IMG/VR virus record: IMGVR_UViG_3300017963_000098
Coordinates: 1-45,345 of that record
Reading direction: 5' to 3' (one strand)
From: a virus
DNA length: 45,345 bases
Position 1 is the first letter of the stretch. Every line of letters starts with the position of its first letter. Positions 25,597 to 32,918 of the stretch are shown piece by piece. A program made the translations under genes and the position numbers. The notes under the pieces were generated by a model that worked only from the letters and a program-made list of their open reading frames with translations, was not told the origin of the DNA and did not search any database.

Positions 25597-26324
25597 TGTT
25601 TTTTGTCCATTCCTACTGGTACAGCTAAAACCCCACAACCTTCGGGGAATCTATGATTTATGTTCTCGGCAAACAGGTTTAATGTGTTGGTTTTACCTAA
25701 AAGCTCTAATGCTTTGACTTTGTCGTGTAACTTGAATTTATATCGTTTAAGGCCGGTTACTGTCTCATATTCCGTTATTTCTGATATGCAGGCAGTCAGC
25801 TCTCGTGGTAAATTCTCTAATAACTCAAGCGAAATACCGTTTTCACCCTGCATTCTTAAAAAGTCTGTTATGTCGCTGAAACCTATCTTGGCAAGCTCAT
25901 CTATAACCCTCTCAGCAGTTACCTCTGCCTTTTTAATAGCAGGTTTTTCGAGTTCTTTAATTCTTTCCTGAACCTTAGCATTCCTTAGCAATCTGCTACC
26001 ACCAGACTCAGCCGCTTTGAGCGAACATTTATACACATCTTTGTAGGCACGAGTCCTATTGCTATCGATGATATATTCATGACAAAACTTCTCGTGTTGT
26101 CCATTCTGCAGAGGCTCCCCGGGCTTCCTACCGACATTCTCAGCAGTTTCTTTCGGTGTTGTTTTTTTAGGCTTCTTAGCCATCTTTTCGTAACTCTCTA
26201 ACTCTCGAATTTCCGAAGAGTTAAGTTGTTTTGACTGCTTAACCTTGCCAAGCAGATACAAGTACCGCTGTTTTTTTGCGATTTCTGTAATATTTGCCGG
26301 TTTTTCCTGCAAGGCCGCATCCAC
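25548..26324 (-). CDS. Terminase small subunit
   Basis: This 258-residue protein recognises phage DNA for packaging. It has NGQHEKFCHEYIIDSNRTRAYKDVY and SGGSRLLRNAKVQERIKEL, the DNA-binding pattern of Terminase_2-type small subunits, and EVTAERVIDELAKIGFSDITDFLR in the oligomerisation part. An extra Lys-rich N-terminal 80 residues (KKPKKTTPKE) may bind DNA. The start is GTG with GGAG four bases upstream. It is translationally linked with TerL. Confidence 0.92.
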   Translation of the reverse strand: MDAALQEKPANITEIAKKQRYLYLLGKVKQSKQLNSSEIRELESYEKMAKKPKKTTPKETAENVGRKPGEPLQNGQHEKFCHEYIIDSNRTRAYKDVYKCSLKAAESGGSRLLRNAKVQERIKELEKPAIKKAEVTAERVIDELAKIGFSDITDFLRMQGENGISLELLENLPRELTACISEITEYETVTGLKRYKFKLHDKVKALELLGKTNTLNLFAENINHRFPEGCGVLAVPVGMDKKQWSQFAKKNQSQSKKK

Positions 26325-26441
26325 ATTTCTCCGATATTCACTAATAGCTTTGAAACTACCGATGCGAAAAAATGCCTTAGCAGGTGCAAGCTGCTTTGGC
26401 AGGCGGTTATTCCGATATTCGCCGCCCGCATCGGCTTGTTT
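26325..26441. other. Gap between methyltransferase and TerS
   Basis: This 117-base gap holds no gene I can support. It contains the TerS ribosome-binding site and may hold the pac or cos recognition site, as often found just upstream of TerS, but no repeat or nick site can be picked out by eye. Confidence 0.3.
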
Positions 26442-27740
26442 TTATGCCTCGATTCTCTCTGCTTTACTTCCAGTCCATTGCTCCCAACGTTTTACCGCTA
26501 CGTCTACAAAAACCGGCTCAAGCTCCATCGCATAGCATTTACGACTTAACTTCTCAGCTGCTATGATTTGAGAACCCGAACCGCAGAATGGCTCATAACA
26601 AATATCCGATGGCTGAGTATGCACCCTCATCGGGATTGCAAATACTTCAACAGGCTTGCTTGTGGGATGGTCGAATCCTACAGGACGCTTTTTGCCGTCC
26701 CAGTCCAACTCCCATACATCCGTGTAATACTCCGGTGTGTTCGGATCGCCTGACTTTATGAAACCAACAGGCCATACACTGCCGATAGATTTGTCTTTAG
26801 GTCTATATGGAGGCCTCTGACCACGCTTCCACATAAGCAGACAGGGTTCATGCCTCCAACTGAAAAACGAATAGGCCAATACCACACATGGCTTGACCCA
26901 GATAATCTGCTGATGGATTAAAATGTCCAATTCGTTGCAAACGTCCTCAATTTCCCGCCTACGTTTGCTTGCATGCCACAAATACAATGCCGTGTGTGGC
27001 TTGACTACCTTAAGCCCTACCTCATAAAATGCCCTTATAAACGCCGTGGCACTCGGTATATCCACTTCGTGATACACGTCTGACCAGTCCTTACCGCCAT
27101 TAGGTCTATCAGCTCCCGTGTAATCAACGCAATATGGCGGGTCCGTAGCGAATAGTGAAGCCAGCTTACCATCCATAAGCCTTGCGACATGCTCTGGATT
27201 AGTGCTATCCCCGCACAAAAGTCGATGCTCCCCCAAAATCCACAAATCACCCAGTTGGGTAATCGTCTCTTTTGGCGGTTCAGGGATGTCATCATCCTCG
27301 ATATTGCCAGTCTTTTCAGGAACCTCATCGATTTCGCTCTTGAGCCTGTCAATCTGCAAATCGAGATAATCCTTATCGTCCGGCAATTCACTTCGAAGCT
27401 GGTCGATGTATTCGTCCAGATTTTCAACGAAATCGCCTTGGATATGCGGATTATTGAGAGCAATGTTCAAGAGCTTTTCATCAGTAGTGTCAAGGTCAAC
27501 GACTACGCAAGTAGCTTCACAGTCCTTGCCATGCAGTTTAATCAGAGCCTTTTGCCTCTGATGCCCTCCCACAATGACATTCCGGCCGTCCCGGACATTT
27601 ACTACGATTGGCTCGATACAACCATACTTAGCCAAGCAATTCTTGAGACCTTCCAGATTCTCATCTGAAATGACTCTCGGATTATAGACTGCTGGGTTAA
27701 GAGCACTTAGCTGAAATTTCCTGAATTCAGGTTCTGTCAT
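26442..27740 (-). CDS. ParB-like domain plus DNA methyltransferase
   Basis: This 432-residue protein joins a ParB-like N-terminal domain (LNPAVYNPRVIS; CIEPIVVNVRDGRNVIVGGHQRQKAL) to a C-terminal N6/N4 methyltransferase with DPPYCVDY and CYEPFCGSGSQIIAAEKLSRKCYAMEL. Motif IV comes before motif I, the beta-class order. It probably methylates phage DNA, often to evade host restriction. No restriction endonuclease gene lies nearby. The ATG at 27740 was chosen because it lies just before the ParB domain; one at 27764 is possible. It overlaps the upstream gene by 14 bases. Confidence 0.92.
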   Translation of the reverse strand: MTEPEFRKFQLSALNPAVYNPRVISDENLEGLKNCLAKYGCIEPIVVNVRDGRNVIVGGHQRQKALIKLHGKDCEATCVVVDLDTTDEKLLNIALNNPHIQGDFVENLDEYIDQLRSELPDDKDYLDLQIDRLKSEIDEVPEKTGNIEDDDIPEPPKETITQLGDLWILGEHRLLCGDSTNPEHVARLMDGKLASLFATDPPYCVDYTGADRPNGGKDWSDVYHEVDIPSATAFIRAFYEVGLKVVKPHTALYLWHASKRRREIEDVCNELDILIHQQIIWVKPCVVLAYSFFSWRHEPCLLMWKRGQRPPYRPKDKSIGSVWPVGFIKSGDPNTPEYYTDVWELDWDGKKRPVGFDHPTSKPVEVFAIPMRVHTQPSDICYEPFCGSGSQIIAAEKLSRKCYAMELEPVFVDVAVKRWEQWTGSKAERIEA

Positions 27741-27921
27741 TTTCAAAAAGTTTCCATATTTCATGCATGTGAGTAGCTTCCCACTGAGCTAAACTTTTTT
27801 GAGCTTCATACAAAACGTGCAGTTTTTTAGGACCGCAACTTTCCATAAGAAGCAAAATCTTCCTATGAATTTCCCTTACTTCATCTCTCATATCTCCCAA
27901 ATTAGTTCCGTGGTAAACCAT
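27727..27921 (-). CDS. Small helical protein, 64 aa
   Basis: This 64-residue helical protein starts MVYHGTNLGDMRDEVREIH with GGTGA 5 bases upstream. Its C-terminus overlaps the start of the ParB-methyltransferase. No family recognised. The 14-base overlap suggests coupling with the methyltransferase. Confidence 0.6.
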   Translation of the reverse strand: MVYHGTNLGDMRDEVREIHRKILLLMESCGPKKLHVLYEAQKSLAQWEATHMHEIWKLFENDRT

Positions 27922-27993
27922 AAGTCACCACAATTAACAGACAGATTCCATAAGTGAATTATCGACTACGGTATGATGAAAAGGAAATGTCCT

Positions 27994-28010
27994 ATTCCAG
28001 ATTCTGGAAT
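27994..28010. repeat. 17-base dyad ATTCCAGA-T-TCTGGAAT
   Basis: A perfect 8-bp inverted repeat around one base lies 5 bases after the stop of the zinc-ribbon gene. It could be an operator or a weak hairpin. No T-run follows. Confidence 0.4.
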
Positions 28011-28014
28011 AATG

Positions 28015-28179
28015 TTAAACTTTTTGCTCAACAGATTTGAAAGTATGACCACACTTTCGACATTTGTGATAACGAACAGGTAATTTTGTGCCAGTAACGG
28101 GAACTTTCTTGCTCCCACATTCAGGGCACCTTATTGAACGCCACAAAACAACTTTATGTTTTTTCGTTTTTGCCTTCAT
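28015..28179 (-). CDS. Zinc-ribbon protein, 54 aa
   Basis: This 54-residue basic protein contains IRCPECGSKKV and YHKCRKCGHTFKS, a Cys4 zinc ribbon. It begins with a Lys-rich segment (MKAKTKKHKVV). It follows the MazG gene by 20 bases. Such short ribbons are frequent in phages, where they may bind DNA or RNA polymerase. Below normal ORF cut-offs. Confidence 0.75.
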   Translation of the reverse strand: MKAKTKKHKVVLWRSIRCPECGSKKVPVTGTKLPVRYHKCRKCGHTFKSVEQKV

Positions 28180-28199
28180 CCGTGAAGAACACCTTTAAA

Positions 28200-28742
28200 T
28201 TATTTTTCCAGAATCTTCCTTTCCAACTTCAGGTCACGATTCAGGGCTTTATCAGTATCGAATTTATCAGGGTATCTTGCCTTGAGCTTGGCAATGTTAG
28301 TATCGAGTATATCTCCAAGTGAAAAAGATTTGACTTCGCAGATAGTAAAAATACTCCCCATTATATCTGATAGAGCATTGACAACGGCTACCTCGTTATG
28401 AACAAAAACCAAACAATTCGCAGAGACATGAACTATTGAAATAACTTGACAGAACACATCAGCACTGCCACGTATGACTGCCTCTGGTGTTATATTCAGA
28501 ACATCACTGGCCAAAGCTACATACCAACACAAATCGCCGATTTCTTCCTGCATATTCACCCTGTCAAGTTGCTTGCCATAGAAGATATGCTTTTTTATCG
28601 CATCGAGCAGCTCACCCACTTCAGTAACCATCCCGATAGCGGCATGCAATAACCTCTCATCTCTCGTGAAACCAACACCTGTTTTAGGGTTTATTCTCGA
28701 TTCCGTCCTTACGGCCAGTTTTATGTATTCGTCAAATCTCAT
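28200..28742 (-). CDS. MazG-like nucleotide pyrophosphohydrolase
   Basis: This 180-residue protein carries MazG-type metal-binding residues in MVTEVGELLDAIKK and EEIGDLCWYVALASDVL, which hydrolyse (d)NTPs or ppGpp-like alarmones. A C-terminal SLGDILDTNIAKLKARYPDKFD segment is typical of phage MazG-like proteins. Between the second helix and this tail there is an added hydrophobic stretch (about 100-145) not usual for the family. It overlaps the zincin gene stop as ATGA. Confidence 0.88.
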   Translation of the reverse strand: MRFDEYIKLAVRTESRINPKTGVGFTRDERLLHAAIGMVTEVGELLDAIKKHIFYGKQLDRVNMQEEIGDLCWYVALASDVLNITPEAVIRGSADVFCQVISIVHVSANCLVFVHNEVAVVNALSDIMGSIFTICEVKSFSLGDILDTNIAKLKARYPDKFDTDKALNRDLKLERKILEK

Positions 28743-29089
28743 TTGGATTCCTTTCTTAATTTACGGTCTAAAAATTCTGTTAAATATGCGTATGCCTCTT
28801 CACTACTATTTGTCAGCCATAAACCTTTTGAGTGCATTATCCAGTGAACACAATGAAATATCTCGTGAGCAAGAAACTCCCAGTCTGTAATCCATATTAC
28901 ACATATTTCTTGACCATCTTTCTCATAGACCTCAAACTTGCCGGCACTGTTTTTGGTATCTGAAGGCGATTTAGCTTCAAACTCGTGGCGAATTTTACGC
29001 TCATAGTGTTCGCTGCTGCATAGAATGAAATATACATTGACTCGATATAGCTCTATGTAAATATGTCTATAGTTACGCATTGCTCTCAT
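28739..29089 (-). CDS. Zincin-like protein with HEIFH motif
   Basis: This 116-residue protein has the HExxH metallopeptidase motif in WEFLAHEIFHCVHW and a downstream Glu in NSSEEAYAYL. Small single-domain zincins with this pattern occur in many phages and prophages with unknown substrates. AAAGG lies 11 bases before the start. An alternative ATG is at 29080. Coupled to the MazG gene. Confidence 0.75.
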   Translation of the reverse strand: MRAMRNYRHIYIELYRVNVYFILCSSEHYERKIRHEFEAKSPSDTKNSAGKFEVYEKDGQEICVIWITDWEFLAHEIFHCVHWIMHSKGLWLTNSSEEAYAYLTEFLDRKLRKESK

Positions 29090-29184
29090 CTTATTGGTGA
29101 CCTTTCTTATTGAACATTTCTAACTTGGATTATAAAAGACAACCAAAATATAGATGCCGCAATCTGTTGACCTGTCATTTGTTT

Positions 29185-29496
29185 TCATCTTGAAAACCTT
29201 CCGTGACACTTCTTAAATTTTAGCCCAGAACCACAAGAACAAGATTGATTACGGCCGATTTTGCCACGATAAGGCCTCATCTGCCTTAGCCTGCGTTGTT
29301 TTTTCAAATAGTCCTCAACTTCCTCAGTTTTGATACCATGTCGCTCTGCTACAAGTACTTTGAGATTCTCGGAGTGTTTTTTAAGCTCATCTTCTGAGGG
29401 CTTATACCCACCGAAACACTTTTGGGCGAAAGCCTTGGTTTCTGCCATTGTAGGAGTTGCTTCAATAACTTCACCTATTTTTGTTTCTTCATTCAT
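29185..29496 (-). CDS. SEC-C motif protein
   Basis: This 103-residue protein ends in IGRNQSCSCGSGLKFKKCHG, a SEC-C zinc-binding motif, preceded by a helical region with many charged residues. ATG at 29496 was chosen: GAGG lies 9 bases upstream and it overlaps the preceding stop. An ATG at 29505 has the GAGG too close. SEC-C motifs bind zinc and often mediate protein contacts. Function here unknown. Confidence 0.8.
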   Translation of the reverse strand: MNEETKIGEVIEATPTMAETKAFAQKCFGGYKPSEDELKKHSENLKVLVAERHGIKTEEVEDYLKKQRRLRQMRPYRGKIGRNQSCSCGSGLKFKKCHGRFSR

Positions 29497-30010
29497 TAGC
29501 GTCATCCTCTACAAAATGTAGGAAGCTAAGCATCTGTTTGTGAGGCATTGAAACGTATCTGCCATTGTCAAGTTGTATCTCTGTTATTCGCCTGCCATTT
29601 CCATCTTCAACATTCCACTTGGTGACAATGCAGTTAGCCCTACACGGATTACTTGCACTATTTGAGAATTGACCAGTACCATCAAAAAAGGTTCTTCTGG
29701 ATTGCAGATTTTTTACATGGTCTTGCAAATCCTCTCCCAGTTTCAAAGTCTTATCTATTTGCTGCTGTGTTTCTGGAGAGAATGGGCTCTCTGAAAAAGG
29801 ACTATCAACCTCTAAACAAACTGGCTGAATACAGCAACGATTCGACCAGATAAGATGCCACAGCTTGCCAGTGAAAAGCAGCTTAACACGTTCCTTCAGT
29901 GACAGTTTCCAACAGAAAACTATATTCTTGCCGTCAAAGCAGACTGGTAAATCATGACATCCGTCTGCCTTGAGAACTTTGTTTACGTGTTCAAAGTTAA
30001 TTGCTTCCAA
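29489..30010 (-). CDS. Unknown early protein, 173 aa
   Basis: This 173-residue protein contains WKLSLKERVKLLFTGKLWHLIW, a pattern common in phage hypothetical proteins, and a Cys-containing middle. The C-terminus has ITEIQLDNGRYVSMPHKQM. The start is probably TTG, with GAGG six bases upstream. It is coupled to the SEC-C gene by 8-base overlap. Not recognised at family level. Confidence 0.7.
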   Translation of the reverse strand: MEAINFEHVNKVLKADGCHDLPVCFDGKNIVFCWKLSLKERVKLLFTGKLWHLIWSNRCCIQPVCLEVDSPFSESPFSPETQQQIDKTLKLGEDLQDHVKNLQSRRTFFDGTGQFSNSASNPCRANCIVTKWNVEDGNGRRITEIQLDNGRYVSMPHKQMLSFLHFVEDDANE

Positions 30011-30026
30011 AACTTACCTCGCTTTC

Positions 30027-30194
30027 TTAAAAATGCTTATTCCAAAGCTCTTCGATTTTATTTGCCATGTTTGGCGTGAACAAATCAGCTCGTTTGCTCA
30101 TATCATCGATGAAATTAACTTCCCATTCGCTTAGCCCACTATCGAGGTTAAGCAAATCCAATAACATCTCTTGTAAATCAGCTTGACTTCTCAT
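30027..30194 (-). CDS. Small acidic protein, 55 aa
   Basis: This 55-residue helical protein (MRSQADLQEMLLDLLNLDSG) is not recognised. Its start lies within the end of the DUF4326 gene (17-base overlap), which suggests coupling. Below normal ORF cut-offs. Confidence 0.6.
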   Translation of the reverse strand: MRSQADLQEMLLDLLNLDSGLSEWEVNFIDDMSKRADLFTPNMANKIEELWNKHF

Positions 30195-30495
30195 TGTTCG
30201 CTATCTCCAATAAAACGTTAGCATGACACGGTTTATCTAATGGACACCAGCAAGCAAGGTTTTTGCCCTTGAGTTCGTCTAAATAGTGCGAATTGAAATA
30301 TAATCTGCCATTTACATACGCACGATATGCACGTATCACTCCTTTTATTGTTACAATTTTAATTCCACCGAATTCGAATGGCGGTTCGCCAACTCTAAAC
30401 GGATTTCCCCACTTACTTGGCCTACCAACATAGACAGTATTCGGTGGCATACGCCAGCCCTTAGTGCGTTTTCTCTGGATTCGTTTAGGCTTCAT
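30178..30495 (-). CDS. DUF4326 protein
   Basis: This 105-residue protein matches DUF4326: YVGRPSKWGNPFRVG near the N-terminus and LKGKNLACWCPLDKPCHANVLL at the end. The family is widespread in phages; its enzymatic role is unproven, but the Cys-rich CWCP..CHA end is conserved. GGTGG lies 4 bases before the start, and it overlaps the upstream gene by 11 bases. Confidence 0.9.
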   Translation of the reverse strand: MKPKRIQRKRTKGWRMPPNTVYVGRPSKWGNPFRVGEPPFEFGGIKIVTIKGVIRAYRAYVNGRLYFNSHYLDELKGKNLACWCPLDKPCHANVLLEIANNEKSS

Positions 30496-30910
30496 AGTCC
30501 ACCTTACCTTTAGGCAGGATTATTGGTTTCCAGTAACCTATAAGAAACTTTTCATACGAAAACACACCTGTATATATTGAAAAATGACTTACCCATGCCG
30601 TGATGTTATCCGTTACCCAATACCTACCATTCTTTTCCGGCAATCTCTCTGACACAGGTATCCAGCGATGCTTATTCAGTTCGGCTTGAAGTTTGCCCAC
30701 TTCAGATTCGAGGTATTTATTTTTCTTTTCCAAATCTTCAATGGATGCCGATGCTTCAATTGCATTATCCTTAAGGCATATAGGGCAATTCAAAAAGAGC
30801 CCTCTATGTCCGGCCTTTTCGCAATCTGGACAAATATTAGTTACGCAATCGCCACAAATATATTCTTTACCACAATGAAAACATTTTTCTATTCGATTGC
30901 CGTATACCAT
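30485..30910 (-). CDS. Zinc-finger plus DUF551-like protein, 141 aa
   Basis: Residues 8-45 hold Cys pairs (KCFHCGKEYICGDCVTNICPDC... FLNCPICL), like a double zinc finger. Residues 52-78 form a coiled coil. The end (WIPVSERLPEKNGRYWVTDN... IGYWKPI) is the DUF551 motif. I place the start at ATG 30910 with AGGTGG 7 bases upstream; a longer TTG-started frame to 31027 covers the radical-SAM fragment in another frame and looks spurious. Confidence 0.78.
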   Translation of the reverse strand: MVYGNRIEKCFHCGKEYICGDCVTNICPDCEKAGHRGLFLNCPICLKDNAIEASASIEDLEKKNKYLESEVGKLQAELNKHRWIPVSERLPEKNGRYWVTDNITAWVSHFSIYTGVFSYEKFLIGYWKPIILPKGKVDYEA

Positions 30911-30926
30911 TAGGACACCACCTCTC

Positions 30927-31034
30927 TTAACGATAAACATCTTCATATCGGGCGTAGCAATACCTACAACCGTTAGAGCATCCAAGTTGAATATTCTGAC
31001 TATACTTTGACCATTCACGAGTTCCAATTGTCAT
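30927..31034 (-). pseudogene. 35-aa N-terminal fragment of a radical SAM protein
   Basis: This open frame starts at ATG with AAGGTG upstream and reads MTIGTREWSKYSQNI, then GCSNGCRYCYARYEDVYR, then stop. CSNGCRYC is the CX3CX2C iron-sulfur motif of radical SAM enzymes, in the context (GTxEW...N...GC...C.YCYA) seen at the N-terminus of full-length phage and bacterial radical SAM proteins. The enzyme core is absent. It is either a remnant left by deletion or a short cluster-binding peptide. It lies directly after a terminator. Confidence 0.6.
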
Positions 31035-31052
31035 TTTTCACCTTTTTAGTTT

Positions 31053-31085
31053 CAAAAACTCCGCCCGCATCCGTTCAGGCGGAGT
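31053..31085 (-). terminator. Rho-independent terminator after membrane cassette
   Basis: On the minus strand ACTCCGCC pairs with GGCGGAGT (31078-31085 and 31058-31065) around a 12-base loop, followed by TTTTTG. It ends the transcript of the three membrane-protein genes. Genes further on need read-through or another promoter. Confidence 0.85.
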
Positions 31086-31102
31086 CGACAAAGAAAAAAG
31101 TT

Positions 31103-31477
31103 TTAATCCCTGTTCTCATTGAAGTGGTCATTCAGAAACCCGTGCATGTAAAACAGAGCATACAAAGGACCTGCTAACCACCACACTACACCTATGAAAC
31201 CGAACATAATCACATTGTCTGCTTTTTTGGGTAAAAGGTTACGAATCCAACGAGTGATAGTAACGGTTTGAATATCTTTTTGTTTCGCTTCACGGATTAT
31301 GTAAAGGTCAAGAATGCCAATTACAGCTAACACAATCCACGCAGTATATGCGAGGTTAATGTTTCCACTTCTGGCTGCAATAACAGCCAATGCGAACGCC
31401 GGAATCAATAACCCAGCACCTACAATCTGGACAGTATATAGTTGCCATTGGCTTTTGAAAAAATCTTTAATTTTCAT
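31103..31477 (-). CDS. Membrane protein, 124 aa
   Basis: Three membrane spans are likely: about 16-35 (VQIVGAGLLIPAFALAVIAA), 42-60 (LAYTAWIVLAVIGILDLYII) and 90-112 (IMFGFIGVVWWLAGPLYALF). Unrecognised. It overlaps the lipoprotein gene by 11 bases and ends before a terminator. May be part of a lysis or membrane-protection cassette; no signature proves this. Confidence 0.68.
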   Translation of the reverse strand: MKIKDFFKSQWQLYTVQIVGAGLLIPAFALAVIAARSGNINLAYTAWIVLAVIGILDLYIIREAKQKDIQTVTITRWIRNLLPKKADNVIMFGFIGVVWWLAGPLYALFYMHGFLNDHFNENRD

Positions 31478-31922
31478 AATTTGAGTCTCCTAATCTTTGT
31501 TTAAAAATTTCATTACGTTCTCTTTGATATTCGACTGATTTCCAAATCAATAATCCTAAACCTATAACCAATACACCCAATGCAATCCATTCAGCAAACT
31601 TGGCAAAGGCGGTTATCAATCCTAAGCCCACAGCACAAGACGCAGGTATCACAAAACCGTAGCGACTGCGAGTAAAGCCCCAAAAAACAAGACCTCCGAC
31701 AAACGCTATCACTAAGCCAGCATACAACCAGGCATTATGCTTTTGGGTCTCAGCCACTCTGGCAGTAGCGGTCTTTTGATTATCCGCAATCTGTTCAGCA
31801 ATCGTATCAGCAGCTTTACCACGATATTCAATTGGTATATTTGGGTCATTCTCTGAAAAACGAATCATAGACTGCTGACAACCAGCAATCAGCAGAATTG
31901 TGAAGATAAGTAATCGTTTCAT
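31467..31922 (-). CDS. Lipoprotein with membrane spans, 151 aa
   Basis: A lipobox (LLIAGC, Cys15) follows a short signal sequence, so the N-terminus is lipid-linked. After a charged region come three membrane spans (about 66-82, 92-106, 112-128). Such a lipoprotein just after a two-span holin-like protein is reminiscent of spanin/holin cassettes, but the extra spans are atypical. Start overlaps the upstream stop as ATGA. Confidence 0.7.
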   Translation of the reverse strand: MKRLLIFTILLIAGCQQSMIRFSENDPNIPIEYRGKAADTIAEQIADNQKTATARVAETQKHNAWLYAGLVIAFVGGLVFWGFTRSRYGFVIPASCAVGLGLITAFAKFAEWIALGVLVIGLGLLIWKSVEYQRERNEIFKQRLGDSNYEN

Positions 31923-32125
31923 TTGTCAACCCCCTTAGTGTCCAATTCTTTCTGGTCGATTACGGCCTGAAAAATGATAGCCACTAAAGCGACAACGCCA
32001 GCAGCTATTATTGCAGCCAGCTCTACTCTCCAGTCATTAGTAGCTGTGCCTACCAAGCCAAAACAACCAGCTGCGGTCATTGCCACATTTGTTTTTTTGC
32101 TCAATCCTGTTTTGTTCTCGGTCAT
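31919..32125 (-). CDS. Small holin-like membrane protein, 68 aa
   Basis: This 68-residue protein has two hydrophobic segments (TNVAMTAAGCFGLVGTA and LAAIIAAGVVALVAIIFQAVI) and a charged end (DQKELDTKGVDK), as in class II holins. ATG at 32125 has AAAGGA 6 bases upstream. It leads the three-gene membrane cassette that ends in the terminator at 31053. Holin function is inferred from shape only. Confidence 0.7.
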   Translation of the reverse strand: MTENKTGLSKKTNVAMTAAGCFGLVGTATNDWRVELAAIIAAGVVALVAIIFQAVIDQKELDTKGVDK

Positions 32126-32141
32126 AACTAATCCTTTCAAA

Positions 32142-32375
32142 TTACTTCAATTTTTCTTCAAGCTTCCTGTGCCTTCTCACTGCTTCAGCTACTACTGGGT
32201 CAACTTCCTCAAATTCCAATTCATCAAGTAACTGCACGCCTTCAATCAAATTGTCCGGTTCAAACGTAAAATACTCAGAGGCCTTTTTTGCCATAGGCAG
32301 CAATTTTCTAAGCGTTAGAACAGTTCTGAATTTCTGCCCTTCTGTAAGCCGGTTTTTTGTTTCTGCTATCTTCAT
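32142..32375 (-). CDS. Small charged protein, 77 aa
   Basis: This unrecognised 77-residue helical protein with an acidic middle (FEPDNLIEGVQLLDELEFEEVDPV) follows a stable hairpin. It directly precedes the holin-like gene. No domain seen. Confidence 0.6.
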   Translation of the reverse strand: MKIAETKNRLTEGQKFRTVLTLRKLLPMAKKASEYFTFEPDNLIEGVQLLDELEFEEVDPVVAEAVRRHRKLEEKLK

Positions 32376-32385
32376 TTTTTTTATT

Positions 32386-32425
32386 CGTGGGCTGGGCTGG
32401 CTTCCATACCAGCCCTAAACCCACG
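32386..32425. other. Stable stem-loop between genes
   Basis: CGTGGG/CCCACG (32386-32391 with 32420-32425) and GGGCTGG/CCAGCCC (32394-32400 with 32409-32415) give a two-part stem around an 8-base loop. No T-run follows on the minus strand; an A-run leads to the next ATG. It may be an attenuator or a structured leader. Confidence 0.55.
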
Positions 32426-32448
32426 GCCAAGAAACCTTCACGTCCTTG

Positions 32449-32871
32449 TTAAGAACCAACCATTTCCTCATTCAGCACTTCACCCGTGTCGGGGTCTATT
32501 GAATGTCCATCTTCTGTACAAAGAACCCTCTGAACAGGTGAATCTTTACCGGTACCTGAAGCTCGGGCAAAAAGCCTCGGCTTGTTGTTTTCCGCACTGG
32601 CTGCCATAGCAAGTGTAAGTTTCGCAGGCGGTGATGGCAGGCTCTGTTTGACTTGAGTGCCAAATGCAAACGCACCATCTTCAGGTGCTATACAGCCAAT
32701 TACGACTTCGATGGTCAATTTGGCCTTGGCGTTTTTGGCTTTTATTCCGTGTTTGTCACTGAATGCGATAATGTGCTCCTGTAGATTTTCAAGAGCCTCG
32801 TTAATGTCCTGCATAAACCTGCCTTCATCGATTGACTCAACAGTAACTTGTTTCAAATTATTTTTACTCAT
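32449..32871 (-). CDS. Unknown protein, 140 aa, beside DUF2303
   Basis: This 140-residue protein starts MSKNNLKQVTVESIDEGRF with AAAGGAA 6 bases upstream. It has a helix (FMQDINEALENLQEHIIAFSD), a strand (AKLTIEVVIG) and a C-terminal segment HSIDPDTGEVL. It regularly neighbours DUF2303-type genes in phages as I recall, but no function is known. Confidence 0.68.
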   Translation of the reverse strand: MSKNNLKQVTVESIDEGRFMQDINEALENLQEHIIAFSDKHGIKAKNAKAKLTIEVVIGCIAPEDGAFAFGTQVKQSLPSPPAKLTLAMAASAENNKPRLFARASGTGKDSPVQRVLCTEDGHSIDPDTGEVLNEEMVGS

Positions 32872-32918
32872 ACGATTCCTTTCCATTGTGAGTTAATAGC
32901 TTCGGGTTCGAATATCCG

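Noticed and set aside
26198-26431. Minus-strand frame over the TerS start
   Set aside because: It overlaps TerS in another frame, lacks a ribosome-binding site and has no recognisable content.
30911-31027. Extended N-terminus of the zinc-finger/DUF551 gene
   Set aside because: It needs a TTG start and covers, in another frame, a better-supported radical SAM fragment; ATG 30910 has a good ribosome-binding site.
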